From Paraburkholderia polaris (GTDB lineage: Bacteria; Pseudomonadota; Gammaproteobacteria; Burkholderiales; Burkholderiaceae), in contig NZ_JABBGJ010000036.1 of NCBI RefSeq assembly GCF_012927345.1, positions 55,282 through 119,281 on the forward strand: a stretch of 64,000 nucleotides of DNA, read 5' to 3'. Below are positions 18,627 to 26,954 of this stretch, in pieces. The first letter of the stretch is position 1; the number at the start of each line of letters is the position of its first letter. The notes below the pieces were generated by a model that saw nothing but the letters and a program-made list of their open reading frames with translations, did no database searches and was not told the DNA's origin. The translations under genes and the position numbers were made by a program.

Positions 18627-19784
18627 ATGGGATACGTATTCAGAACGGAAGAGCAGCAAGGGGCGGTAGACGGATTGCGGCGCTATCTGGCGGACAAAGC
18701 CGATCCGCTGTTCAACAAGGAGTATCGCGACAGGTTCGTGCCGAAGGAACAGATGGGCGAGCTCATGCGTGAGCTTAGCCAGTTCGGCTTGATCTCGGGT
18801 GTCGTCGGCGAAGAACATGGCGGCCTGGGCCTCGATTGGCTCACGATGATCATGTTGTTCGAAGAAGTGGCGGCCACCTCGATTGATCTGTCGGTGCCTG
18901 TGCTGATCAATAGCTTCTGCGCGCAAATGGTGGCGAGGCTGGCCCCTGCGCATCTGCGTGAGCGCTATCTGCCGGGGTTGCTCAAAGGCGAATTGTTTTG
19001 CAGCGCCGGTATCTCCGAACCGGACGTCGGCTCCAACGTGCTGGAGATCAAGACTCGCGCCAAACGGGATGGGGATCACTTCATCATCAATGGCGAGAAG
19101 ACCTGGATCAGCAATGGCTCCTATTCGGACATTCTGATTGTTACCTGCCGCACCGGCGACGATCCCCGCCGTGGTTTGACGCACTTTCTGCTGGACCGCA
19201 AAGAGCATCCCTACGAGGTTCGGGATATTCACAAGATCGCGTGGAACAGCCAGTCGACCGCGCAGATTTTCCTCACTGACGTCCGCGTTCCGGCCAGCAA
19301 CATGCTCGGCAACGAAGGCGAAGCGCTGAAGAACACGCTGACGATGTTCGAACGCTCACGCGTTTTCGTCGCCGCGCAGGGTCTGGGTATCGCCCGGCGT
19401 GCGTTGGAAGAAGCGACGCGTTATGCCACGGAGCGCAAACAGCACGGCAAGGTGATCGCGGGACACCAGCTGATCTCCGCGATGCTGGCCGAAATGGCCA
19501 CGAATGTCGACGCGGCACGCCTCCTGACTCAACGCGCGGCATCGATGATCGAAGCCGGCGTGCCGGCCGAAATGGAAGCCGCGATGGCCAAATATTTCGC
19601 GTGTGAAGCTGCCGTGACAATCGCCCGCCAGGCTGTACAGATTCACGGCGGCAATGGGGTCACCAAGGAGTTCCTGGTCGAGAAGCTGGCGCGCGAAGCG
19701 ATTGTCGCGCCGATTCCCGAGGGCACGAGCCAGATCCAGCAACTGATCATTGGGCGAGCGCTGACCGGGGTCAACGCATTCTGA
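18627..19784 (+). CDS. Acyl-CoA dehydrogenase
   Basis: 385 residues with all three ACAD domains. The FAD/substrate segment is CSAGISEPDVGSNV, the middle strand domain has GEKTWISNGSYSD, and the C-terminal helical domain includes RKQHGKVIAGHQLI and VQIHGGNGVTKEF. The catalytic base Glu appears conserved in PIPEGTSQIQ, near residue 370, as in short/medium-chain and branched-chain dehydrogenases. It introduces the alpha-beta double bond in the acyl-CoA, with electrons leaving through ETF. It lies 22 bases after the thiolase in the same run of genes. Confidence 0.93.
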   Translation: MGYVFRTEEQQGAVDGLRRYLADKADPLFNKEYRDRFVPKEQMGELMRELSQFGLISGVVGEEHGGLGLDWLTMIMLFEEVAATSIDLSVPVLINSFCAQMVARLAPAHLRERYLPGLLKGELFCSAGISEPDVGSNVLEIKTRAKRDGDHFIINGEKTWISNGSYSDILIVTCRTGDDPRRGLTHFLLDRKEHPYEVRDIHKIAWNSQSTAQIFLTDVRVPASNMLGNEGEALKNTLTMFERSRVFVAAQGLGIARRALEEATRYATERKQHGKVIAGHQLISAMLAEMATNVDAARLLTQRAASMIEAGVPAEMEAAMAKYFACEAAVTIARQAVQIHGGNGVTKEFLVEKLAREAIVAPIPEGTSQIQQLIIGRALTGVNAF

Positions 19785-19854
19785 TGCACGGCGGCGCGCA
19801 CAGCGCCGCCTGCACAAACCACTTTCAATTTCTCAATTTCTAGTCGGAACTCCC

Positions 19855-20631
19855 ATGCGTATTCAGGACAAAGTCGTCGTTATCACGGGTGGCGCGTCAG
19901 GGCTTGGCCTCGCCACCGCGCTCTACCTCACGCAAGAAAAAGGCGCGCGTGTTGCCATTTTCGATTTGAATGTCGAAGCCGGTGAAAAGGCAGTAGCGGA
20001 CATCGGCGCCGATCGCGCGATGTTCGTGCAGACGGACGTCAGCAGCGAAGAGTCGGTGCAGAAGTCGGTCGGCGAGGTGATGGCCCGTTTCGGCGCGATT
20101 CACGTCTGTATCAACGGCGCAGCGGTGCCGACCCCGTTCAAGGTGCTGGGCAGGGATGGCAAGGCCGCGCCGCTGGCCAAATTTGCACAGACGACCGCGG
20201 TCAACCTCAACGGCGTGTTCAATGTCATGTCCAAATGCGCGGAGCAAATGGCGACGAACGAAGCGGAATGCGGTGAAGAGCGAGGTGTGGTGATCAACGT
20301 CTCGTCCGGTGCAGCGTACGAAGGCCAGATCGGGCAGAGCGCTTATGCGGCGACAAAGGCAGGCGTTATCGGTTTGAATATGCCGGCCGCGCGTGAACTC
20401 GGCGCAATCGGCGTTCGTGTCAACGCGATCGCCCCGGGCCTGTTCCTGACGACCATGGTGGCTGGGCTCGACGAGAAAGTGCTGACGATGCTCAAGGAGC
20501 AGATGGAAGCGCCCAAGCGTCTAGGCGATATGCGTGAGTTTGCTCACTGCTGTGCGTTCATCATCGAAAACGCTTACCTGAACGGCGAAACCATTCGCCT
20601 CGATGCGGCATCGCGCATGCGCTCGAAATAG
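19855..20631 (+). CDS. Short-chain dehydrogenase, 3-hydroxy(-2-methyl)acyl-CoA dehydrogenase (HSD10-like)
   Basis: 258 residues with the Rossmann motif VITGGASGLGLATAL, the Asp after strand beta-2 (FDLN) indicating NAD(H) preference, the N(G)A motif, Ser in NVSSGAAYEG and the catalytic YAATK. The long loop after INGAAVPTP and the VNLNGVFNVM helix resemble type 10 17-beta-hydroxysteroid / 3-hydroxy-2-methylbutyryl-CoA dehydrogenases. Expected role: oxidation of the 3-hydroxyacyl-CoA before thiolysis. No other hydroxyacyl-CoA dehydrogenase is in the island, which supports this assignment. Confidence 0.87.
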   Translation: MRIQDKVVVITGGASGLGLATALYLTQEKGARVAIFDLNVEAGEKAVADIGADRAMFVQTDVSSEESVQKSVGEVMARFGAIHVCINGAAVPTPFKVLGRDGKAAPLAKFAQTTAVNLNGVFNVMSKCAEQMATNEAECGEERGVVINVSSGAAYEGQIGQSAYAATKAGVIGLNMPAARELGAIGVRVNAIAPGLFLTTMVAGLDEKVLTMLKEQMEAPKRLGDMREFAHCCAFIIENAYLNGETIRLDAASRMRSK

Positions 20632-20683
20632 GATTGGTTGATTCCTGAACGTTTCAAAGCTGGTGCTGGAGGAAATAAATAAA

Positions 20684-22237
20684 ATGAGATTGGCAGACTA
20701 TTTCGACGCTGTAGCGGCGCTTCATCCGGACAACCTGGCTTTTGTCGATGGCGCTACTCGCATGACGTACGGTGAAGCTCAGAAATACGTACACGCAGTA
20801 GCCCATGGTTTGACGCGCGCGCGTGAAGCGGGCGCGGGCATGCATGCGGCAATCTATGCGCCGAACGACTACCGCGTCAGCCTTCTGCACCTGGGTATCA
20901 ACCTGGCTGACTCCGCATGGCTATCCGTCCACATTCGCAATTCGATTGAGACCAATGCCGAGGTGCTCGACTACTTCGACACCGACATTGTGTTCTTTCA
21001 CAGCTATTTTGAGAGCAGCGTTCCGGTGCTGAAAGCAACGCTGTCGAAAGCGAAGCGCTATGTCTGCATCGACCGCGAATCCGAGCATGGCGTATCGATG
21101 GACGAATGGCTGAAGGATTGCTGGAAGCCATTTCGCAATCAGCCGGAAGACCCGGCCACGCGCGCCTTCCTGCAACCTACCGGCGGCACGACCGGGCCGT
21201 CCAAGGGCGCGGTGCACACGCACCGAGGCCTCGAGTTCATGGGCCAGGGACTGACTTCGGCTTTCGGCATTACGTCCAGTTCGCGCCACTTGTGCGTGGC
21301 GCCGCTGACGCATGCCGCCGGACTGCTGGCGCTTGGTTTTACGATCAAGGGCGGCGTCAACATCATCTTGCCGGGTTTCGATCCTGAGGTTTTGTTGAAC
21401 GTGATCGAAGCGGAAAAGGTCACTCACCTGTACCTGCCGCCCACCGCGGTTTATGGGCTGCTGGCGCATCCGCAGACGAAGCAGACGGACTTCTCATCGC
21501 TGCAGGCCTTCATCGTCGGCGCGGCGCCTATCGCGCCAGAGAAGTTCAAGGAAGCGGTTCAAGTGTTCGGCCCCATCATGTACGAAAGCTTCGGGCAAAC
21601 CGAGACGCTGGTGCCGATCCTGGTCAAAGGTCCCGCCGACTACCTGAAGGACGACGGCAGCTTCGACGAAGACGTGGTGAAGGCTGCTGGCAAAGCGGTC
21701 GACGTGGCGTGTCTTGCCATCATGGACGAAGCCGGCAATCTGTTGCCTGCCGGCGAACGTGGCGAAATCGTTGTGCGCTCGTCGATGGTCATGCAGGGCT
21801 ACTACAAAAAGCCGGACGACACGGCTGCCGTCTCAGCGTTCGGCTGGCACCACACCACCGATGTCGGCGTGCGGGACGCACGTGGCTACATCACCATCGT
21901 GGACCGCATCAAGGACATGATCGTCACCGGCGGCTTCAATGTTTTCCCCGTCGAAATCGAGAAAGTCATTCAGGGTCATCCCGCCGTTCTGGACTGCATT
22001 GTGATCGGCGTGCCGGATGACAAATGGGGCGAGGCGGTGAAAGCGGTCGTGCAGTGCAAGCCCGGGCTGACTATTTCAGAAGAAGAGATCATGGCGCTCT
22101 GCAAGGAACATCTGGGTAGCACCAAGACCCCGAAGAGCGTCGAGTTCTGGGTCGACTTACCGCGTAGTGCCGTGGGTAAGTTACTCAAGAAAGACGTCCG
22201 GGAAAAGTATTGGGGCGACCAGTGGCGATCGGTGTAA
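20684..22237 (+). CDS. AMP-forming acyl-CoA synthetase
   Basis: 517 residues from ATG at 20684, placed ten bases after GGAGGA; an in-frame GTG at 20663 lies upstream of that ribosome site and is rejected. The ATP-binding loop is PTGGTTGPSKG, followed by the ESFGQTET motif, the hinge region VDRIKDMIVTGGFNVFP, and the C-terminal PRSAVGKLLKK with the catalytic Lys. It activates a carboxylic acid to acyl-CoA via an acyl-adenylate. In this island it would activate the acid made by the neighbouring aldehyde dehydrogenase. Acyl specificity cannot be read from sequence. Confidence 0.92.
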   Translation: MRLADYFDAVAALHPDNLAFVDGATRMTYGEAQKYVHAVAHGLTRAREAGAGMHAAIYAPNDYRVSLLHLGINLADSAWLSVHIRNSIETNAEVLDYFDTDIVFFHSYFESSVPVLKATLSKAKRYVCIDRESEHGVSMDEWLKDCWKPFRNQPEDPATRAFLQPTGGTTGPSKGAVHTHRGLEFMGQGLTSAFGITSSSRHLCVAPLTHAAGLLALGFTIKGGVNIILPGFDPEVLLNVIEAEKVTHLYLPPTAVYGLLAHPQTKQTDFSSLQAFIVGAAPIAPEKFKEAVQVFGPIMYESFGQTETLVPILVKGPADYLKDDGSFDEDVVKAAGKAVDVACLAIMDEAGNLLPAGERGEIVVRSSMVMQGYYKKPDDTAAVSAFGWHHTTDVGVRDARGYITIVDRIKDMIVTGGFNVFPVEIEKVIQGHPAVLDCIVIGVPDDKWGEAVKAVVQCKPGLTISEEEIMALCKEHLGSTKTPKSVEFWVDLPRSAVGKLLKKDVREKYWGDQWRSV

Positions 22238-22346
22238 GCGCCGACGGTCCGACGCGCTGGCGGTATGCCGGCTGAAGCGCAAGGTGCGGTGGGATCAGTG
22301 GTCGATCGAAACCGCGTCGAGAAAGAGGGTGAACGGGAATGCCGAT

Positions 22347-23834
22347 ATGAATGACGCCATCGAGAATCTGCAGGACATATTGGTTCGGCAGCGTAATGCA
22401 TGCCTCGCCAGCCCCTACCCTGAGCTGAAGCAACGCAGACGCGAGTTGAAAGCGGTGCGGGAGGCACTGAGCCGCTACCAGGATCAACTCGCAACGGCGA
22501 TGAGCGGCGATTTCGGTCGCCGCTCCGAGTTCGAATGCAAGATGCTGGACGTGATGTTTCCAGCGCTGCAGATCGATCACGCGCTCGGCAATCTGCGGCG
22601 CTGGATGAAGCCCCAAAAGCGGCGCACGGACTGGCTGTTTCGTACCAATGGCGCCAAAGTGGTCTACCAGCCCAAGGGCGTCGTTGGCGTGATTGCGGCC
22701 TGGAACTTCCCGATTGTCGAGGCGGTAGGGCCGATGATCATGGCGCTCGCAGCAGGCAATCGGGTGATGATCAAAATGTCGGAATTCTCGCCGCGCAGCA
22801 CGGCGGTCCTGCGCGAGATGCTGGCAGAGATATTTCCGGAGGACCAGGTGGCGGTGTTTGGCGGGGGCGTGGAAGTCGCCCAGGCCTTCGCGAGCTTGCC
22901 GTTCGATCACATCGTGTTTACCGGGTCGCCGGCCGTCGGCAAGGAGATCATGCGGGCGGCTTCGGCGAACCTGACACCCGTCACGCTGGAGCTCGGTGGC
23001 AAGTCGCCGGCGATCGTTGCCCCGTCTGCGAGCATCGAGCACGCAGCGCGTTCGATCGCTCACGGCAAGGCTTTCAACGCCGGTCAGGCTTGTGTCGCCC
23101 CGGATTACGCTCTGGTGCCGCGCGATCGGATCGACGCGTTCGTTGCCGCCGCGGTGAGCGCGTTTCAACAGATGTATCCCAACCCGGTCGACGATCCGAA
23201 CTACACTTGCATTGCGTCCGATCGTCACGCGAAGCGTGTGCATGAACTGCTCGACGATGCGGTCGCCAAAGGCGCCACGGTGACTTCGTGCGGCACCGGA
23301 AACGGCTGGCGAGTCGTGCCCATGCAGATCGTGACAGGTGTGACACCGGATATGCGCATCATGCAGGAAGAGCTCTTCAATCCGATACTGCCCGTGGTGG
23401 CTTGCGATTCGCTGGACGAAAGCATCCGGTATGTCACGGCGCGGCCTCGTCCCCTGGCGCTGTACTACTACGGTACGCAGGCGGACGAAATCAAACGCCT
23501 GGAGCGGGACGTTCACGCCGGCGGTATGACAGTCAACGATTGGGCATGGCACGTTTTCCAGGGCGACCTGCCGTTCGGCGGCACCGGCAATTCGGGAATC
23601 GGAAGCTGGCGCGGGCCGGAGGGGTTCAAATCCCTGTCGCACGGCAAGTCGGTGCTGACGATGAAACGCTGGTTCCCAATCGGTTTGTTTCGTCCACCTT
23701 ATGGCACGCGCGTTCAACGGCTTATCTCGGCGCTATGTCTTGGACATCCTGACCCGGCGTTGAACCTTCCATCTTCATATGAGCTCCGCCGCGACGATTC
23801 GACGGCGCAAGCGTCCAGCAGGGAGTCGGCATGA
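22347..23834 (+). CDS. Aldehyde dehydrogenase (coniferyl-aldehyde dehydrogenase-like)
   Basis: 495 residues from ATG at 22347; the frame extends upstream over the ligase end but the family N-terminus fits this start. Key features: KGVVGVIAAWNFPI, the active-site Glu in TLELGGKSPAIV, the catalytic Cys in NAGQACVAPDY, and TPDMRIMQEELFNP. The overall pattern, including VNDWAWHVFQGDLPFGGTG near the end, is that of the CalB/coniferyl-aldehyde dehydrogenase subgroup, which also includes fatty aldehyde enzymes. Expected role: oxidise the aldehyde from the GMC dehydrogenase. The stop overlaps the next ATG (ATGA). Confidence 0.9.
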   Translation: MNDAIENLQDILVRQRNACLASPYPELKQRRRELKAVREALSRYQDQLATAMSGDFGRRSEFECKMLDVMFPALQIDHALGNLRRWMKPQKRRTDWLFRTNGAKVVYQPKGVVGVIAAWNFPIVEAVGPMIMALAAGNRVMIKMSEFSPRSTAVLREMLAEIFPEDQVAVFGGGVEVAQAFASLPFDHIVFTGSPAVGKEIMRAASANLTPVTLELGGKSPAIVAPSASIEHAARSIAHGKAFNAGQACVAPDYALVPRDRIDAFVAAAVSAFQQMYPNPVDDPNYTCIASDRHAKRVHELLDDAVAKGATVTSCGTGNGWRVVPMQIVTGVTPDMRIMQEELFNPILPVVACDSLDESIRYVTARPRPLALYYYGTQADEIKRLERDVHAGGMTVNDWAWHVFQGDLPFGGTGNSGIGSWRGPEGFKSLSHGKSVLTMKRWFPIGLFRPPYGTRVQRLISALCLGHPDPALNLPSSYELRRDDSTAQASSRESA

Positions 23835-25132
23835 GAACCCTTCACCTGATCCAGGTCCGCAGGGCTGGCGGCGCGACCGCATTCCAGGGATCGAAAGCCT
23901 ACGCGTGGACCGTGTTCGCATTGAGCTTCGGTTTGATTCTGTCGGACTACCTGTCGCGTCAGGCTGTCGGCGCCGTTTTTCCGTTTCTCAAGCCGGTATG
24001 GGGCGTCTCGGATTCGCAACTGGGCGCGCTCGTCAGTATCGTGTCACTGGTGGTCGGCGTGATGACCATTCCGTTGTCGTTCATCGCGGATCGTTGGGGG
24101 CGCGTCAAAAGCATTACGCTGATGGCATTCGTCTGGTGTTTCGCCACGATCGCGTGTGGACTGGCGACCAGCTACACGCAAATGCTCATCGCCCGTGCGA
24201 TGGTGGGGTTCGGCGAGGCCGCCTACGCGGCGGCCGGCGCGGCGCTTCTGGCTCACACTTTCCCTGAAGGCAAGCGCTCCGCCGTGCTGGGGGCGTTTCA
24301 ATCGGGCGGCATTTTTGGCTCCGTCATGGGGGTGGTGATTGGCGGTGCAGTCGCGAGCCAGTTCGGCTGGCGCTATGCCTTTTTCGCGGTCGGCGCACCG
24401 GGTTTGCTGCTCGCCATCCTTTACCCGATCTTTGTGCGCGACTACGAAGTTCCTCCCCTACACGAGGGCGAATCCGGTGATTCCATCAAGGGGCGGCTAC
24501 GTTTTGCCGAAGTATTCAGGCAAGTGTTCGCCACGCGCTCCGGTAACTTTACGTTTGCCGCGTTCGGTCTGCAGATGGGTATCCCGGCCATTTTGATCGC
24601 GTGGGTGCCGACGTATTTCAACCGCTTCTACGACTATGCGCCGAAAAAGGCGAGCTTGATCGCGGCGGTGGTGGTGCTCGTGCTGGGCGTGGGGATGCTC
24701 TTTGGCGGTGGCGTGGCCGATTGGTTGAGCCGGGGACGGCCACGCCATCGGGCGCTCGTGCCTGCCGCTTACGCGCTGATTTCCGGGTTGATGCTGTTCG
24801 CGGCGTTCGCGTTGCCGCCTGGCGCAGTGGGGCTTGTCCTGCTCATCGGCGGCGCGCTGTTCGCAGCGGCGCATGGGGGCTCCGCGGTGGCGATGCTGAT
24901 CGACGTCACCAATCCCGCCGTTCACGCCACCGTGACGGCAACCGCAGTGCTGGGCGTCAGTCTGCTTGGCACGGCGCCGGGTCCTTATCTGGTAGGACTC
25001 TTGTCCGACGTGGCGAATCTGCGGACGGCGCTCAGTATTGCGCCACTGATGTCGCTGGCCGCGGCGGTGCTATTTCTGCTTGCAGCGCGTTACTACGAAG
25101 CGGATATCGCCGCGAGAAACGCGGCCGGCTAG
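23831..25132 (+). CDS. MFS transporter (Spinster/ACS-like)
   Basis: 433 residues with about 12 membrane helices. The N-terminal half contains LILSDYLSRQAVGAVFPF, the loop 2-3 signature (ADRWGRVKS) and the helix 4 arginine segment. The central loop is cytosolic and the second half begins near TRSGNFTFAAFGLQMG. The helix 1 DYLSRQ-type motif is shared with Spinster-like and anion:cation symporter members that carry organic anions. The gene overlaps the aldehyde dehydrogenase by four bases, so it is probably the inner-membrane importer of the organosulfate or of a related acid. Confidence 0.9.
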   Translation: MRTLHLIQVRRAGGATAFQGSKAYAWTVFALSFGLILSDYLSRQAVGAVFPFLKPVWGVSDSQLGALVSIVSLVVGVMTIPLSFIADRWGRVKSITLMAFVWCFATIACGLATSYTQMLIARAMVGFGEAAYAAAGAALLAHTFPEGKRSAVLGAFQSGGIFGSVMGVVIGGAVASQFGWRYAFFAVGAPGLLLAILYPIFVRDYEVPPLHEGESGDSIKGRLRFAEVFRQVFATRSGNFTFAAFGLQMGIPAILIAWVPTYFNRFYDYAPKKASLIAAVVVLVLGVGMLFGGGVADWLSRGRPRHRALVPAAYALISGLMLFAAFALPPGAVGLVLLIGGALFAAAHGGSAVAMLIDVTNPAVHATVTATAVLGVSLLGTAPGPYLVGLLSDVANLRTALSIAPLMSLAAAVLFLLAARYYEADIAARNAAG

Positions 25133-25398
25133 AACCTGCAGCCGAATCTGCCTGCGCCACAGGTCAAATGGTGCGCACCGCGCGATTCTGGCGGCACTCT
25201 GAAAGACCACCCTTTTGGCCGCAATGACAGGCGCGGGATTCGCTCGTCCCATACGATGAACCATCGACGCAAAATGGCCGGAGCAGGCCGTGATGCAGGG
25301 GTGATTTAGCCAAATCTCAAGCGGGTCGCTTGTTCGTCCAAGGTCATAGCCATGATTTCTATTTCGTATTCCCGAGTGGCCTATGGCCGCTGTCAAGC

Positions 25399-26667
25399 AT
25401 GAATACCGAAGCCGCGGTATCGCTGACCGGCATTCATCTGATGGCGAAGCCAATCGGCGCGCTGTGCAATCTGGATTGCGGCTATTGCTTTTACCTCGAA
25501 AAACAGAACGCGTTTCCGCCGCGCGAGCGCTTTCGCATGTCCGATGAGGTCCTCGAGGCCTATGTCCAGCGATATATTGCGGCCCAGTCGGCGCCTGAAG
25601 TTGAATTCACGTGGCAGGGCGGTGAACCGACCTTGTTGGGGCTGGAATTCTTCGAGCGCGCCGTCGCACTGCAGCGCAAGTTCGCTCAAGGCAAGCTGAT
25701 TCGCAACACCTTGCAGACTAACGGCACGTTGCTCGACGACGAGTGGGGTGTGTTTCTCCGACGTGAGCATTTTCTCGTGGGCGTCAGTCTGGACGGCCCG
25801 CGCGCCCTTAACGACGTGGCACGTCCCGACAAGCGCGGCCATTCAAGTTACGACGATACCGTGCGTGGTTTGGCTGTCTTGTCGCGTCACGGTGTGGATT
25901 TCAACGTGCTGGTCACGGTATCCAGCGCCAATGTGCATCAGCCGCTGGAGATCTATCGTCATCTGAAGGAGCTGGGCGCGAATTTTATCCAGTTCAATCC
26001 GGTCGTCGAGCGCGTGGCTCAGCCAGAAGAAAAGGTCATCGGGCTGCATTTTGCCGTTCCCCCGTCGCTCAGCCTGTCTGCCGTCGCGAAAGCGAAGCCG
26101 GTGGCACGTACAGCAGCAGAAGTGACTTCGCACACGGTGGATGCGCTTGCGTACGGCACATTCCTGTCCACGGTATTCGACGAATGGGTTCATAACGACG
26201 TAGGCATGGTTCACGTAATGAACTTCGAATGGGCTCTCGCGTCGTGGTGCCAACTGCCTGCAGGCGCGTGCATCTTCAGCCCGCGTTGCGGCAAAGCGGC
26301 CATCGTCGAGCACGACGGCAGTGTCTACTCTTGCGACCATTTTATGTACCCGGAATATCGCCTCGGCAACGTAATGTCCGACGACCTGGCCAGCATGATG
26401 TCCTCGCCGGCACAGACGGACTTCGGCATGGCGAAGGAAACCTCGCTGCCCGCTGAATGTCTGCGCTGCGAATTTCGCTTCGCGTGCAATGGTGAGTGCC
26501 CAAAGAACCGCTTTATCGAAACCGAGGATGGTGAGCCAGGCCTCAATTACTTATGTGCCGGCTATAAGGCCTATTTTCGCCATATCACGCCCGCGATGAA
26601 CATCATGGCGCGTTTGCTTGGGCAGGGAAAGCCGGCTGACGAGGTGATGGACATCATTCGGTGCTGA
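25399..26667 (+). CDS. Radical-SAM anaerobic-type sulfatase-maturating enzyme (anSME, SPASM domain)
   Basis: 422 residues from ATG at 25399; an in-frame TTG at 25330 also exists. The SAM cluster CNLDCGYC (Cys23, Cys27, Cys30; CX3CX2C) and the GGEPTLLG SAM-binding loop are intact. The C-terminal half has the SPASM cysteines: CGKAAIVEHDGSVYSC followed later by CLRCEFRFACNGEC, matching CX2CX5CX3C, then a final Cys. anSMEs convert the active-site Cys or Ser of sulfatases to formylglycine without oxygen. Its presence near a C-x-A-x-R sulfatase makes it that enzyme's probable maturase. Some peptide-modifying SPASM enzymes are related, but no precursor peptide is visible. Confidence 0.9.
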   Translation: MNTEAAVSLTGIHLMAKPIGALCNLDCGYCFYLEKQNAFPPRERFRMSDEVLEAYVQRYIAAQSAPEVEFTWQGGEPTLLGLEFFERAVALQRKFAQGKLIRNTLQTNGTLLDDEWGVFLRREHFLVGVSLDGPRALNDVARPDKRGHSSYDDTVRGLAVLSRHGVDFNVLVTVSSANVHQPLEIYRHLKELGANFIQFNPVVERVAQPEEKVIGLHFAVPPSLSLSAVAKAKPVARTAAEVTSHTVDALAYGTFLSTVFDEWVHNDVGMVHVMNFEWALASWCQLPAGACIFSPRCGKAAIVEHDGSVYSCDHFMYPEYRLGNVMSDDLASMMSSPAQTDFGMAKETSLPAECLRCEFRFACNGECPKNRFIETEDGEPGLNYLCAGYKAYFRHITPAMNIMARLLGQGKPADEVMDIIRC

Positions 26668-26954
26668 CGCCGAACACATGACGCCTCGCCCGACTATCGC
26701 GGCGGGACGTCCGGTCTGAATGACCATCCGATACAGCTGATGCGAGCGACTACAGGCGCGTATTGGACGTGGTGCCGCTTCGACGATCTGTCGTGCGGCG
26801 CTACCCGTTGAGGGCTGATGAGCGGCTTACACAAGCCGTTCGCCGGTCGACTGCTGACCACGAGTCTCGCAGGTTGCAGGTTTTAGCAATTGATGCAGTA
26901 CAGAAATTTCTGGTTGCCAAGTGGACGCCGGATCGGGTAATCCAAGGAGACAAA

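Noticed and set aside
25399..26667. Peptide-modifying radical SAM (RiPP) system
   Set aside because: No small precursor ORF found nearby; sulfatase linkage and the SPASM cysteine pattern fit anSME better.
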